Below, in pieces: positions 33,192-42,484 of a stretch of DNA of 64,000 nucleotides. This DNA comes from Anaerococcus vaginalis ATCC 51170 (lineage in GTDB: Bacteria; Bacillota; Clostridia; Tissierellales; Peptoniphilaceae). Below the pieces are notes generated by a model, which saw only the letters and a list, made by a program, of their open reading frames with translations, was not told the DNA's origin and did not search any database. The DNA lies in the NCBI RefSeq assembly GCF_000163295.1, contig NZ_GG700527.1, positions 1,211,403-1,275,402 of the forward strand. The letters are read 5' to 3'. Within the stretch, counting starts at the first letter, position 1, and every line of letters starts with the position of its first letter. Both the position numbers and the translations under genes were made by a program.

Positions 33192-34465
33192 TAGTCAAGC
33201 ATTTCTATAAATGCACCAATTCTTGTTTTTAATTGTTCTGCATCTTCGTCTGTGTAGTCTGTTTCTATTCCAATGCAAGGAATATTTTCTTCTTTTAATC
33301 TTTTTTCTACAAAATATCCTTCTGTATCGTAAATATTACAGAATTTAAGGTTGATGTCGATTACTCCGTCGGCATTGTATTCGTGATAAAGTCTTATAAT
33401 ATCGTCAATTCTTGATGTGTTTGGTGTAAAGCAAGCGCAATTTATACTTCCCAAATATCTTTGTGCAAGATTTTTAACTTCTGTATCCAAATCGCCCTTT
33501 GTTTCGTCTACTGGATTTTCTATATATCTAATTCCTGTACACAATTCTTCGCCAACAACTGCTCCACCGTTTGTTTCGATTATTTGATGAAGTTTCCAGT
33601 TTGGAATTGAAAGTGGAGTTCCTGTAAGAAGAATTCTTTTTGTTCCTTTTTTAAATACAGATACATTTTCTTTAACTCTTTTGTCAAGTTCATCGCATAG
33701 TTCATTTACTTTTTGTGTAAATCTTACTGGATCATCGAAAAATGAAATTTGTGTAATTAAAAGTGTATCTCTTCCTGAAATTGGCACATTATCTAATTTT
33801 CTAAAATCGTATAGTCTTTGCATTGCACGTCTTTTGTTATTTATCATTACAATTGCATCGTGCAAACTTTCTGCTGTTACTTTATTTCCTGTTAATTCTT
33901 CTAATTTATCAATATATAATTTGATTTCTTTTTCCCATTTTTGGAAATCTTCGTCCCTTTTCATTTGTGGAATATCCATTATATACATTGGGGCATCTTC
34001 TGCCAAAATTTCCCAAGCTTTTTTCTTGCCATCGCAAGTTGTTTCTCCAACAAATAAATCTGCTATTCTAAAAAATGGACAAGTTCTATCAAATCTTGCG
34101 CCAAGTGATGCTTTTATCAAAGGGCAAGTTGCTGTTGGCAATTTTTTCTCTCCACCTGGAACCCAAAATTGTGATCCTGAGCAAAGTCCTGTAGAAATTC
34201 CATTTGCTGCCCAAACAACTTCTTCTGGAACGTGGATACAAAAACTTCCTATAACTTTTTGTCCATTTTTTTGAGCCTCAATCAATTCAGCAGGTCTTAC
34301 TCCGTGAATGTCTGCTGTAACTGCATTAAAATAATCCATTTTTTCTGGTCTGTTTTCTTGTGATAAAAAAACATCCCCAAAAGCTTGTGGTAAAACTTCG
34401 CACAACAAATCGTGCTTATCAAGATCCATACTCAAATCGTCCCACATTTTATGATTTTTATCCAT
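33191..34465 (-). CDS. 2-hydroxyacyl-CoA dehydratase-like double-cubane cluster protein (YjiM/HgdB-like)
   Basis: The 424-residue product belongs to the HgdB/BcrC family. Cys residues that can hold a double-cubane [8Fe-9S] or [4Fe-4S] cluster occur in GSFCIHVPEEVVWA, STGLCSGSQFW, TATCPLIKAS, DRTCPFFRIAD and GETTCDGKKKAWEIL, with more in the C-terminal domain (SINCACFTPNTSR, DINLKFCNIYDTEG). The start at 34465 follows GAGGAGAT by 5 nt. It lies behind a dehydratase-like partner and an ATP-dependent activase. Related proteins reduce small nitrogen compounds or acetylene in vitro; the in vivo role is unknown. Confidence 0.87.
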   Translation of the reverse strand: MDKNHKMWDDLSMDLDKHDLLCEVLPQAFGDVFLSQENRPEKMDYFNAVTADIHGVRPAELIEAQKNGQKVIGSFCIHVPEEVVWAANGISTGLCSGSQFWVPGGEKKLPTATCPLIKASLGARFDRTCPFFRIADLFVGETTCDGKKKAWEILAEDAPMYIMDIPQMKRDEDFQKWEKEIKLYIDKLEELTGNKVTAESLHDAIVMINNKRRAMQRLYDFRKLDNVPISGRDTLLITQISFFDDPVRFTQKVNELCDELDKRVKENVSVFKKGTKRILLTGTPLSIPNWKLHQIIETNGGAVVGEELCTGIRYIENPVDETKGDLDTEVKNLAQRYLGSINCACFTPNTSRIDDIIRLYHEYNADGVIDINLKFCNIYDTEGYFVEKRLKEENIPCIGIETDYTDEDAEQLKTRIGAFIEMLD

Positions 34466-34466
34466 T

Positions 34467-35204
34467 TTATATCTCCTCATAAGTTAAAATTTTTTCTGCC
34501 TCATAGATACAATTTTTGAAAGCAAAGTCTGGGTTTTTTGATTTACTTATTTTATAATTCTCACAAATATTTTTATCAATAATATCACTTACTGCAAATG
34601 GACAAGTTGCTTTTATAATTTTTCTTTTTATGTTTTTCTTTTTATATTCGGATTTTATATCCAATAAAAATGAAATCCTATCATCTAAGTTTTTAATAAA
34701 TCTTATGTAAAATTCTAATTTATAAAGCAAAGTCCCACTAATATCACTTTCTTGTAAATCTCTTAATATCTGATTAATTTTTTCGATTTTTTTAAGACTT
34801 TCAAAATATATTTTTTCATCAAAATTTCTATCTTCCAATTTTTCAAGATAATCTTTTAGTTCATTTTCGAAAACCACATCTTTGTCCGTATTTTTTTCCA
34901 AATACTCATTAAATTTCTTGCAATAATCATCAAGAACAAAAAATTTTGAAGAATATATCAAGGGGCATTTTTTGGTTTTTAGATAGGCAATTGTTGAATT
35001 AATTGGATCACATACATTTTCTAATTTGTAGTAATCAAATACATAACTATCAAGCCCAATAATTGGGTAAACAATAAAACCATAAGAGATTAAGAGAGCA
35101 TCAAACTTATCTGAAAAAACTCCAACTACATTGTCATTTTCCATTTTTGCATAAATTGCATCCACATAGGCTTCTCTTCTCAAATCTTCTAGTTTTATCT
35201 TCAT
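34467..35204 (-). CDS. Divergent 2-hydroxyacyl-CoA dehydratase-subunit-like protein
   Basis: The 245-residue protein resembles an abbreviated dehydratase alpha or beta subunit. VGVFSDKFDALLISYGFIVY and NVCDPINSTIAYLKTKKCPL near the start match the family's first domain. KATCPFAVSDIIDKNI sits near the end. It is ~150 residues shorter than HgdA/HgdB-type subunits and may hold only part of a cluster site. Its stop lies 1 bp from the next gene and its start overlaps the activase by 4 bp, so the three form one translationally coupled unit. Confidence 0.65.
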   Translation of the reverse strand: MKIKLEDLRREAYVDAIYAKMENDNVVGVFSDKFDALLISYGFIVYPIIGLDSYVFDYYKLENVCDPINSTIAYLKTKKCPLIYSSKFFVLDDYCKKFNEYLEKNTDKDVVFENELKDYLEKLEDRNFDEKIYFESLKKIEKINQILRDLQESDISGTLLYKLEFYIRFIKNLDDRISFLLDIKSEYKKKNIKRKIIKATCPFAVSDIIDKNICENYKISKSKNPDFAFKNCIYEAEKILTYEEI

Positions 35205-35950
35205 AAAATAGCAGCTCCAATCGCTCCCGCAAATCTGCCATCGGGATGGCTTTTAACACTACTGTTAAGTTTTTCTTCCAAAGCTTTCATTATGTATTCA
35301 TTATTTGAAAAACCACCAGTAAGAAAATATCCATCAGTATCAGATTTTTTTTGAGCAAGTTTTGAAACTTTTGAAACAATAGAATTTATAACCCCGCTTG
35401 CAATATCTTCTCTTTTTGTTCCTTTGCCCATCAAAGAAACAACTTCAGATTCTGCAAAAACTGTGCAAGTTGAAGAAAGTTCTATGTCCTTGCCTTTCTT
35501 TGCCATTTGAAAAAATTCTTTCAAATCAAGACCAAGCCTATTTGCCATAACTTCCAAAAATTTCCCAGTTCCAGCCGAACATTTATCATTCATCAAAAAA
35601 TCCACAACCCTATCTTCGTTTTGGACAATTATTTTTGTATCTTGTCCGCCAATGTCGATTATAGTTCTATCTTTTGATCCCAAAAAATGTGCGCCCTTGC
35701 CGTGGGCAGTAATTTCTGTAATAATTTTATCAGCAAAATCTACGGCAATTCTACCATAACCTGTAGCTGTGATATGACTTTCTTTTCTTTCATATCCCAA
35801 ATCTTCTAGCTTTTTGATTATTTTTCTGCCAGTTTCTTTGCTATTCCATCCGCTGCTTATAACTTCTTTATAAAGTATTTCATTTTTTTCATTATTTAGG
35901 ACAACATACTTACTAGCAGTTGATCCAATATCTATACCAATATAATACAT
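35201..35950 (-). CDS. Acyl-CoA dehydratase activase (HgdC/YjiL-like)
   Basis: A 249-residue ASKHA ATPase that delivers a low-potential electron to its dehydratase-like partner. It has MYYIGIDIGSTASKYVVL (phosphate 1), IIDIGGQDTKII, the cluster-binding Cys in NDKCSAGTGKFLE and SSTCTVFAESE (one [4Fe-4S] shared by a homodimer), and GYFLTGGFSNNEYI. The length matches HgdC (~260). It is the first gene of the activase/partner/double-cubane/DUF3343 operon. Confidence 0.92.
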   Translation of the reverse strand: MYYIGIDIGSTASKYVVLNNEKNEILYKEVISSGWNSKETGRKIIKKLEDLGYERKESHITATGYGRIAVDFADKIITEITAHGKGAHFLGSKDRTIIDIGGQDTKIIVQNEDRVVDFLMNDKCSAGTGKFLEVMANRLGLDLKEFFQMAKKGKDIELSSTCTVFAESEVVSLMGKGTKREDIASGVINSIVSKVSKLAQKKSDTDGYFLTGGFSNNEYIMKALEEKLNSSVKSHPDGRFAGAIGAAIL

Positions 35951-36053
35951 ATTACCTCTCTAAATTATATTAACATAAATGAAAACTTTTTCCAAATTTG
36001 ATTTAAAAAATTTTCCAAAATATTTAATTAAATTTTAATTTCAAAATAAAAAA

Positions 36054-36084
36054 TTCCCCAAAAAAATTTTTAAATTTTGGGGAA
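36054..36084 (-). terminator. Terminator of hcp
   Basis: TTCCCCAAAA pairs with TTTTGGGGAA (10 bp), followed on the minus strand by TTTTTTA. Confidence 0.82.
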
Positions 36085-36119
36085 ATATTTTTAAACGTAT
36101 ATAAATTTATTTTTTCTTT

Positions 36120-37736
36120 TTATGCAGTAATTATTTCCAAATCTTTTTCTACATTTGTAATTGGCGAAATATTAAAATTTTCTACCAAGAAATTCACAAC
36201 TGTTTCTGACAAAAATGCTGGGAGAGTTGGTCCAAGATGAATATTTTTTACTCCTAGACTTAACAAAGCCAATAACACTATTACAGCTTTTTGCTCATAC
36301 CATGCTATATTAAATTCAAGTGGCAAATCATTTACTGATTCAAGTCCAAAGGCATCTTGTAATAACAAAGCAGTTTTTACCAAAGAATATGAATCATTAC
36401 ATTGACCAGCATCCAAAACTCTTGGAATTCCATTTATATCTCCAAGATTTAATTTGTTGTATCTGTATTTTGCACAGCCTGCTGTCAAAATAACATAATC
36501 TTCTGGCAATTTTTCAGCAAATTCTGTGTAATATGATCTGCCCTTGTGTCTTCCATCACAGCCTGCCATTACAACAAATTTTTTAATATTTCCAGCCTTA
36601 ATTTCTTTTACTACATCTTCTGCAAGTGCTTCAACTTGATTGTGAGCAAAGCCTCCAACAATTTTTGTATTTTCTAAATTTTCTGGAGCCTTGCAAGATT
36701 TTGCCATCTCAATAATTTGAGAGAAATCTTTTTTGCCATTTTCATCCGCTTCTATGTGTTTTGCACCAGGGTATCCTGCATTTCCTGTTGTAAATAACCT
36801 ATCAAGATAGTCATTATCTTTTTTAAGTGGAACTATACAATTTGTTGTCATCAAAATTGGTCCATTGAATTTTTGGAATTCTTCATTTTGGCTCCACCAA
36901 GAATTTCCATAATTTCCATGGAAGTGGTCATATTTTTTGAATTTTGGATAATAATTTGCTGGAAGCATTTCTGAGTGAGTGTAAATATCTACACCAGAAT
37001 CTTTGCTTTGCTCAAGTAACATTTCCATATCATTAAGGTCATGACCTGAAATTAAAATCGCAGGATTATCTCCAGCAGAAAAATCAACTTCTGTAATTTC
37101 TGGATTTCCAAATTTTTCTGTGTTTGCCTTATCCAAAAGCTCCATTGCCATAAGACCATGTTTTCCAGTTTCCATGGTTAAATCAATTAAATCATTAATA
37201 TCTTTATCATCTTTTAAAGTTTTTTCCAAAGTTTTGGCAATAAATTTATCAACTTCTTCATTTCTATAACCTAATACATTTGCGTGATGGTTATAAGCTG
37301 CCATTCCTTTTAAGCCATAAGTTACAAGTTCAACCAAAGACCTTTCATCTTCATTTATTATATTTAAAACACCAACTTCAATAGCTTTTCTTTTTAGCTC
37401 ATCCCTATCATCACTTGTATACTTTGCCGCATCAGATAAATTTTCAAGTTTATTTTCTTTTATCAATTTATCCTTAGCCTTTATAGTTTCTTCTACCTTG
37501 TCTAAAATATCTTCCTCATCAAAATTTGCATTTGTAATTGTTACAAACATATTATTTGAAATTAAATCATAATATTTAGAATCAACTTCTCCAATTTTAT
37601 TTACAACCTCACTAAGTCCTTTTGTAACATAAATTAATAAATCTTGGCTATTTGCAGTATTTTCATTTTTCCCACAAACACCAACCTTCGTACAGCCCTT
37701 GTTGCCAGCCGTTTCTTGACATTGAAAACAAAACAT
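36120..37736 (-). CDS. hcp: Hydroxylamine reductase (hybrid cluster protein)
   Basis: Hcp reduces hydroxylamine and acts in nitric oxide detoxification. The 538-residue product begins [21 protein letters not shown], i.e. Cys3-x2-Cys6-x8-Cys15-x5-Cys21, the [4Fe-4S] arrangement of strict anaerobes. The hybrid-cluster region shows [41 protein letters not shown] and the final [10 protein letters not shown] segments. ATG at 37736 follows GAAAGGA; an upstream extension to 37784 has no such site. It is a single-gene unit with a Crp/Fnr-type palindrome upstream. Confidence 0.96.
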   Translation of the reverse strand: MFCFQCQETAGNKGCTKVGVCGKNENTANSQDLLIYVTKGLSEVVNKIGEVDSKYYDLISNNMFVTITNANFDEEDILDKVEETIKAKDKLIKENKLENLSDAAKYTSDDRDELKRKAIEVGVLNIINEDERSLVELVTYGLKGMAAYNHHANVLGYRNEEVDKFIAKTLEKTLKDDKDINDLIDLTMETGKHGLMAMELLDKANTEKFGNPEITEVDFSAGDNPAILISGHDLNDMEMLLEQSKDSGVDIYTHSEMLPANYYPKFKKYDHFHGNYGNSWWSQNEEFQKFNGPILMTTNCIVPLKKDNDYLDRLFTTGNAGYPGAKHIEADENGKKDFSQIIEMAKSCKAPENLENTKIVGGFAHNQVEALAEDVVKEIKAGNIKKFVVMAGCDGRHKGRSYYTEFAEKLPEDYVILTAGCAKYRYNKLNLGDINGIPRVLDAGQCNDSYSLVKTALLLQDAFGLESVNDLPLEFNIAWYEQKAVIVLLALLSLGVKNIHLGPTLPAFLSETVVNFLVENFNISPITNVEKDLEIITA

Positions 37737-37775
37737 AATAAAATCCTTTCTTTTTTTTATCTTTCTTACATTCTT

Positions 37776-37817
37776 ATAATACAAAATAAAAAATATTTAA
37801 TCGGTAACTTATGTTAC
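37776..37817 (-). promoter_or_regulatory. hcp promoter with Crp/Fnr-type operator at -41.5
   Basis: GTAAC-TTAT-GTTAC (37804-37817) is a perfect 5-bp dyad. The minus-strand -10 TATTAT lies at 37781-37776. With +1 seven bases after the hexamer, the palindrome covers -48 to -35 and is centred at -41.5, the class II activator position. It replaces a consensus -35. Confidence 0.65.
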
Positions 37818-37922
37818 AAGAACAAAATTTTTTAAATCAAATCTCATTTTAAAATAAAATTTATTTTTTGAATAAATTGCTATCTCTATTATAATTAGAC
37901 TATGAAAAGAAAAGGAGTAATT

Positions 37923-38738
37923 ATGAAAAAAATTATTGCAGTTGATATAGATGGTACTTTGTTAAATTCGAAAAGACAGATTACTGAAAAAACTAAAAAT
38001 GCTTTGATTAAGGCGCAAGAGCTTGGTCATATTGTTGTTATTGCATCTGGGCGTGATCCTCTTGGGGTTTATCCTTTTGCGGATATTTTGGAATTTGAAA
38101 AATATGGTGGGCTTATTTCTAATTTTAATGGTGGAAGAATTACTAATTATAAAACAAAGGATGTGATTATTAATCATCCTATGGATTTTGACCTTGCAAA
38201 AGAAATTTTGCAATTTAGCGAAAAAAATCTTTTTATGCACTATATTATTTACACTGAGGATAAAATTATTACAAGCTCTTCTAAAACTTACAAGCTTGAG
38301 GAAATTTGTCAAAAAGCCTTTACTCATTATGAAGTAATTGATGATTTGGCTTATAGTTTGGATTTTGCTCCTAATAAAATTTTATTTTCTCAAGATCCTA
38401 ACTTGATTGATGATGATGCAAAAAAATTGATGGATAAATTTTCTAACAAAACCACTCAGGTAAAATCTACTCCTTATTTTTATGAAATTATGCCAAAGGG
38501 AATTGGCAAGGGAGAAAGTCTTGTTGAAATCGCTAAATATTTTGATATGGATATGAAAGATGTGATTGCTTTTGGCGATGAGGAGAACGATCAAACCATG
38601 ATTGAGATGGCAGGCCTTGGTGTGGTTATGGAAAATGGCGCTAATTTTATGAAAGAAAAAGCTGATTTTATTACAAAATCAAATGATGATGATGGAATTG
38701 CTTACTATTTGGAAAAATTTGTTTTTAATGAAAAATAA
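37923..38738 (+). CDS. Cof-type HAD-IIB sugar/nucleotide phosphatase
   Basis: The 271-residue product shows HAD motif I IAVDIDGTLLNSKRQIT, motif II VVIASGRDP, motif III Lys in KGIGKGESLVEIAKYF, and motif IV VIAFGDEENDQTMIEMAG, with the large C2 cap between. It dephosphorylates small phosphate esters in the cytosol. The exact substrate is not predictable. ATG at 37923 follows AAAGGAG by 5 nt. It is likely monocistronic, 73 bp before ald on the same strand. Confidence 0.9.
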   Translation: MKKIIAVDIDGTLLNSKRQITEKTKNALIKAQELGHIVVIASGRDPLGVYPFADILEFEKYGGLISNFNGGRITNYKTKDVIINHPMDFDLAKEILQFSEKNLFMHYIIYTEDKIITSSSKTYKLEEICQKAFTHYEVIDDLAYSLDFAPNKILFSQDPNLIDDDAKKLMDKFSNKTTQVKSTPYFYEIMPKGIGKGESLVEIAKYFDMDMKDVIAFGDEENDQTMIEMAGLGVVMENGANFMKEKADFITKSNDDDGIAYYLEKFVFNEK

Positions 38739-38747
38739 TTAAAATTT

Positions 38748-38775
38748 TTGATTTTTTATTTGATTTGGGTATATT
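38748..38775 (+). promoter_or_regulatory. Promoter of ald, with a TTTGGGTATA element
   Basis: TTGATT (38748-38753), 16-nt spacer ending in GGG, TATATT (38770-38775). The TTTGGGTATA element covers 38764-38773. Confidence 0.55.
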
Positions 38776-38784
38776 TTAATTGAG

Positions 38785-38798
38785 ATATTTCGAAATAT
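38785..38798. promoter_or_regulatory. Palindrome in the ald leader
   Basis: ATATTTCGAAATAT is a perfect 14-bp palindrome between the -10 and the ribosome binding site (GGAGG). It could be an operator near the transcription start; no regulator is assigned. Confidence 0.4.
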
Positions 38799-38811
38799 AT
38801 AAGGAGGAAAT

Positions 38812-39924
38812 ATGATAATAGGAATACCAAAAGAGATTAAGGACCAAGAATCTAGAGTTGCAACTGTGCCTGGCGCTGTTGCGGAATTAGTTAAAGCTGG
38901 TCATGAAGTTTTAATTGAAAATAATGCTGGTTTAAATTCTGGTATTACAAATAAAGATTATGAAGATGTTGGCGCAAAAATTGTCGATTCAGCAAAAGAT
39001 GTTTGGGAAAAATCTGATATTGTTTACAAGGTAAAAGAGCCTTTAAAAGAAGAATATAAATATTTAAGAGAAGGTTTGATTTTATATACTTATCTCCACC
39101 TTGCAAGTAATGAAGAATTAACAAAAGAATTAGTCGATAAAAAAGTTACAGGCATAGCTTATGAAACTTTAAAACTTGATAACAAATTACCACTTCTAGC
39201 TCCTATGAGTGAAATTGCTGGAAGAATGGCGGTTCAAGAAGGTGCAAGATATTTAACAAAGCCTGAAGGCGGAAGAGGAATTTTACTTCAAGGAGTTCCA
39301 GGAGTAAGACCTGCTCACGTTGTAATTGTAGGAGCTGGTACTGTTGGAGCTGGTGCTGTAAGAATTGCTGTAGGAATGGGCGCAAGAGTTACAGTTTTGG
39401 ATGTAAATATTGACGCTTTGAGCAGATTACAAGATATTTTCCCAGATAAAATAGAAACACTCTATTCAAATCCTATAAATATTGAAGATTCTGTTAAAGA
39501 TGCAGATTTAGTAATATCCACAGTTTTAATTCCAGGAAGACGTGCTCCTCAACTTATCAAAGAAGATATGGTAAAACAAATGAAAGATGGCTCAGTAATA
39601 GTTGACGTTGCAATCGACCAAGGTGGTTCAACAGATATTACAAAAGGACATCCAACAAGCCACACCGATCCAGTTTTTGTAAAACACGGAGTAATTCATT
39701 ATGCTGTTGCTAATATTCCAGGAGCAGTTGCTATGACATCAACTTATGCCCTATCAAACGCAACAACAAAATATGTAAAAACAATAGCAAATCTTGGACT
39801 AAAAAATGCCTGCGAAAAATCTCCAGAAATAATTTCTGCAGTTAATACTTACGATGGATATGTTACAAACGAAGGAATAGCAGAAGATAACGGCTACGAA
39901 TATAAAGAATTAAATATAAAATAA
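38812..39924 (+). CDS. ald: Alanine dehydrogenase
   Basis: It interconverts L-alanine and pyruvate plus ammonia with NAD(H). The 370-residue product begins MIIGIPKEIKDQESRVATVP. It contains YTYLHLASNEELT with catalytic His in the first domain, the NAD-binding VVIVGAGTVGAGAVRIAVGM around residue 170, and DVAIDQGGSTDI. It would balance pyruvate made by the aspartate operon, although the two loci are 25 kb apart. Confidence 0.97.
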   Translation: MIIGIPKEIKDQESRVATVPGAVAELVKAGHEVLIENNAGLNSGITNKDYEDVGAKIVDSAKDVWEKSDIVYKVKEPLKEEYKYLREGLILYTYLHLASNEELTKELVDKKVTGIAYETLKLDNKLPLLAPMSEIAGRMAVQEGARYLTKPEGGRGILLQGVPGVRPAHVVIVGAGTVGAGAVRIAVGMGARVTVLDVNIDALSRLQDIFPDKIETLYSNPINIEDSVKDADLVISTVLIPGRRAPQLIKEDMVKQMKDGSVIVDVAIDQGGSTDITKGHPTSHTDPVFVKHGVIHYAVANIPGAVAMTSTYALSNATTKYVKTIANLGLKNACEKSPEIISAVNTYDGYVTNEGIAEDNGYEYKELNIK

Positions 39925-39933
39925 AAATCAAAT

Positions 39934-39975
39934 AGGGACTGTTTGAAAATGAAATAATCATTTCAAACACTCCCT
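39934..39975. terminator. Bidirectional terminator between ald and the SdpI-like gene
   Basis: GTTTGAAAATGA and TCATTTCAAAC pair, extended by GGGA/TCCC outside. It overlaps the end of the minus-strand gene. Confidence 0.75.
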
Positions 39976-40307
39976 TTCTTATTCACAAAATATAATTTTA
40001 TTTCACTAAGCACACTAATCAAAATCAAAAAAACAATTTGGATTCCAACTAAAATCAAAACAATTTTATCATTCAAATCATATTTGTAAAAAACAAACAA
40101 GGTAATAACCATACTAATTATCCCAAAAATCAAAGACAATTTGCTAGCATAAAGATTTCCAATTTCCCAATTTTTTTCATTTTTCATAGAAAGCCTAGTT
40201 CTAAAACCAGACCACTTAGAAATTTTTTTATAAGCCTTGTTCTTTAAGAAAAAATACATAAAAAAGAAAGAAATAGGAATAATCAAACATACAAAAAATA
40301 AAAACAT
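39963..40307 (-). CDS. Small SdpI-family membrane protein
   Basis: The 114-residue protein has three membrane segments and the SdpI motif KKISKWSGFRTRLSMKNEKNWEIGN-like core (quoted from a 25-residue stretch as SGFRTRLSMKNEKNWEIG). It lacks the N-terminal DUF1648 half of the larger protein at 25666. The ATG at 40307 follows GGAGGGTGG. Function is unknown; SdpI homologues give immunity to peptide toxins in some bacilli. A TTTGGGTATA element lies at 40336-40345, 29 nt upstream. Confidence 0.7.
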   Translation of the reverse strand: MFLFFVCLIIPISFFFMYFFLKNKAYKKISKWSGFRTRLSMKNEKNWEIGNLYASKLSLIFGIISMVITLFVFYKYDLNDKIVLILVGIQIVFLILISVLSEIKLYFVNKKGSV

Positions 40308-40335
40308 ACCACCCTCCAAGTTTTATCATTTTACT

Positions 40336-40345
40336 TATACCCAAA
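40336..40345 (-). promoter_or_regulatory. TTTGGGTATA element upstream of the SdpI-like gene
   Basis: Minus-strand TTTGGGTATA continuing into AG, 29 nt before the start codon. No convincing -35 is present. Confidence 0.45.
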
Positions 40346-40469
40346 CTTTTAAAATATTCTTAATTATTGCTGATTTTTTACTTAAAATTTAAAAATATTT
40401 TATTAGTTCTTAATAAATTATTTTTTCACGTGATTTTTATTTGATAATCCCATATAATCAAAAAAATTG

Positions 40470-40501
40470 CCCTCTTTACTGATTTTAGTCAGTTAAGAGG
40501 G
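40470..40501 (-). terminator. Terminator of the lacto-N-biose operon
   Basis: CCCTCTT and AAGAGGG pair, extended inside by ACTGA/TCAGT, and are followed on the minus strand by a T-run. Confidence 0.85.
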
Positions 40502-40524
40502 TTCATTTTAAAATTTTTTCTTTA

Positions 40525-41445
40525 TTATTTTTCCCAAATATTATCTGGGTATAATCCTTGGTCGAACATTTTTTGGAAGGATTTTTTTGCTGGAACTAGG
40601 TCTTCTTTGTAAGTTATTCCTATCCACTTGTCATTTGTTGGAAGAATTGTTACATCTGCTTTATTTTCTTTTATTAGCTCTCCTATCATTTCTGGAAGAA
40701 CGTATTCGCATGAATCTAAATTTTCTTTATTTTTTTCTAGATATTTTATAAAATAATCTTCGCTCATATCAATAAATTCTGGGAATGATGCCCAAAGGTT
40801 CATTGATACTGTTGTTTCTAGATTAAGTATATCGCTATCGAGATTTTCTTTGCTTGATATTTTTCCATCTTTTTCTAATTTTATTTCGTGAGTTTCTATT
40901 ATGTCTACTAGTTTATTTTCTTCGTTTCCTATAGATACTCCTCTTGTAACGGCCCCCTTGTCTGATAGGGTGTTTTTTAATTTATATCCTGCCATAGCTA
41001 TTTGTAGCTTGTCGTCGATTTTTTTATCGCTTGTTACAAGAAATTCGTGTAAGGAATTAAACACGCCTTTTCCATAATAATCGTCTGCGTTTATTATTAA
41101 AAATGGTTCTTTTACTATATTTTTTGTAGATAGTAAAGCATCAACTGTTCCCCATGGTTTTTTTCTGTCTTTTGGACTTTCAAATCCTTTTGGCAAATCC
41201 ATATCTTGGTAAGCATATTCTACTTCTACTATTTTTTCAATTCTATTTCCAATTATTTCTTTAAAGTCTTCTTCTATATCTTTTCTAATTATAAAAACAA
41301 CCTTATTAAATCCAGCTTTTATTGCATCATAAATTGAATAATCTATTATGGTATAACCGTTGTCATCCATTTTTGCAAGCTGTTTTATTCCTTGTCCATA
41401 TCTTGAGCCAATTCCTGCAGCAAGAACTACTAGTGTTGTATTCAT
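40525..41445 (-). CDS. Hexose-1-phosphate uridylyltransferase-like nucleotidyltransferase (LnpC-like)
   Basis: The 306-residue product has the nucleotidyltransferase signature VVLAAGIGSRYGQGIKQLAKM at the start and the metal-binding LIINADDYYGKGVFNSL around residue 115. It would charge glucose-, galactose- or N-acetylhexosamine-1-phosphate with UTP. In bifidobacteria the third lnp gene performs this step in the same pathway. It is the last gene of the operon, 2 bp after galE. Sugar-1-phosphate specificity is inferred from the neighbours. Confidence 0.82.
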   Translation of the reverse strand: MNTTLVVLAAGIGSRYGQGIKQLAKMDDNGYTIIDYSIYDAIKAGFNKVVFIIRKDIEEDFKEIIGNRIEKIVEVEYAYQDMDLPKGFESPKDRKKPWGTVDALLSTKNIVKEPFLIINADDYYGKGVFNSLHEFLVTSDKKIDDKLQIAMAGYKLKNTLSDKGAVTRGVSIGNEENKLVDIIETHEIKLEKDGKISSKENLDSDILNLETTVSMNLWASFPEFIDMSEDYFIKYLEKNKENLDSCEYVLPEMIGELIKENKADVTILPTNDKWIGITYKEDLVPAKKSFQKMFDQGLYPDNIWEK

Positions 41446-41447
41446 TA

Positions 41448-42473
41448 TTACTCCTTTTCTTCATAACCGTTAGGATTTTGTGATTGCCATCTCCATGAAT
41501 CCTCGCACATCTCATCAATGCCTTTTTCTGCTTTCCATCCTAATACTTCATAAGCTTTGCTTGCATCTGCAAAACATTTTGCAATATCGCCTTCTCGTCT
41601 TTCTACAATTTTATAGGAAATTTTCTTACCACATGCTTTTTCAAATGCTTTTAAAACTTCAAGGACAGAATATCCATTGCCTGTTGCAAGATTTATAATC
41701 GAAACACCTTCTAGCTTATCAATTTTGTCTACAGAAAGCACATGGCCTTTTGCAAGATCTACTACATGAATGTAATCTCTAACTCCTGTTCCATCAACTG
41801 TATCATAATCATCTCCAAAAACTCTCAAATAGTCAAGTTTTCCTACAGCAACTTGAGCGATATATGGTAAAAGATTGTTTGGAATTCCTTGTGGATCTTC
41901 TCCAATTTTTCCTGATTCATGTGCTCCTATCGGATTAAAATATCTCAAAAGAACAACTTTCCATTCGGGATCTGATTTTTGTAAATCTGTCATAATTTGT
42001 TCCATCATGGATTTAGTCCAACCATACGGATTTGTGCAAATTCCTTTTGGAAAATCTTCAGTAATTGGAACTTTTTCTGGATCCCCATAAACTGTTGCTG
42101 ATGATGAAAATATTATATTTTTGCAAGAATATTTTCTCATAATCTTTAATAAGGATAAGGTTCCACTTATATTGTTATGATAATATTCTAGAGGTTTTTT
42201 CACTGATTCTCCTACAGCTTTCAAAGCTGCGCAGTGGATTACTACATCTATATTTTCTTTTTCAAAAACTTCGCTTAATTTTTTTTCATCAAGTATATCA
42301 GCTTCATAAAAAATTATATTTTTGCCAGTAATTTCCTCTACTCTTTTTACAGAAATTTTTGATGAGTTTGTTAAATTATCATATACTATAACCTTATAAT
42401 TTTTATTTAATAATTCAACTGCTACATGGCTTCCAATATAACCTGCTCCACCGGTTATCAATACATTTTTCAT
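41448..42473 (-). CDS. galE: UDP-glucose 4-epimerase
   Basis: It interconverts UDP-galactose and UDP-glucose (possibly the N-acetyl forms). The 341-residue product has the NAD motif ITGGAGYIGSHVAVELL, the Ser of IIFSSSATVYGDP, and the catalytic YGWTKSMMEQ (Tyr-x3-Lys). RYFNPIGAHESGKIGEDP and DGTGVRDYIHVVDLAKGH follow. It turns the galactose-1-phosphate released by the phosphorylase into usable UDP-glucose together with the nucleotidyltransferase. Confidence 0.96.
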   Translation of the reverse strand: MKNVLITGGAGYIGSHVAVELLNKNYKVIVYDNLTNSSKISVKRVEEITGKNIIFYEADILDEKKLSEVFEKENIDVVIHCAALKAVGESVKKPLEYYHNNISGTLSLLKIMRKYSCKNIIFSSSATVYGDPEKVPITEDFPKGICTNPYGWTKSMMEQIMTDLQKSDPEWKVVLLRYFNPIGAHESGKIGEDPQGIPNNLLPYIAQVAVGKLDYLRVFGDDYDTVDGTGVRDYIHVVDLAKGHVLSVDKIDKLEGVSIINLATGNGYSVLEVLKAFEKACGKKISYKIVERREGDIAKCFADASKAYEVLGWKAEKGIDEMCEDSWRWQSQNPNGYEEKE

Positions 42474-42484
42474 TTAGAATCTCC

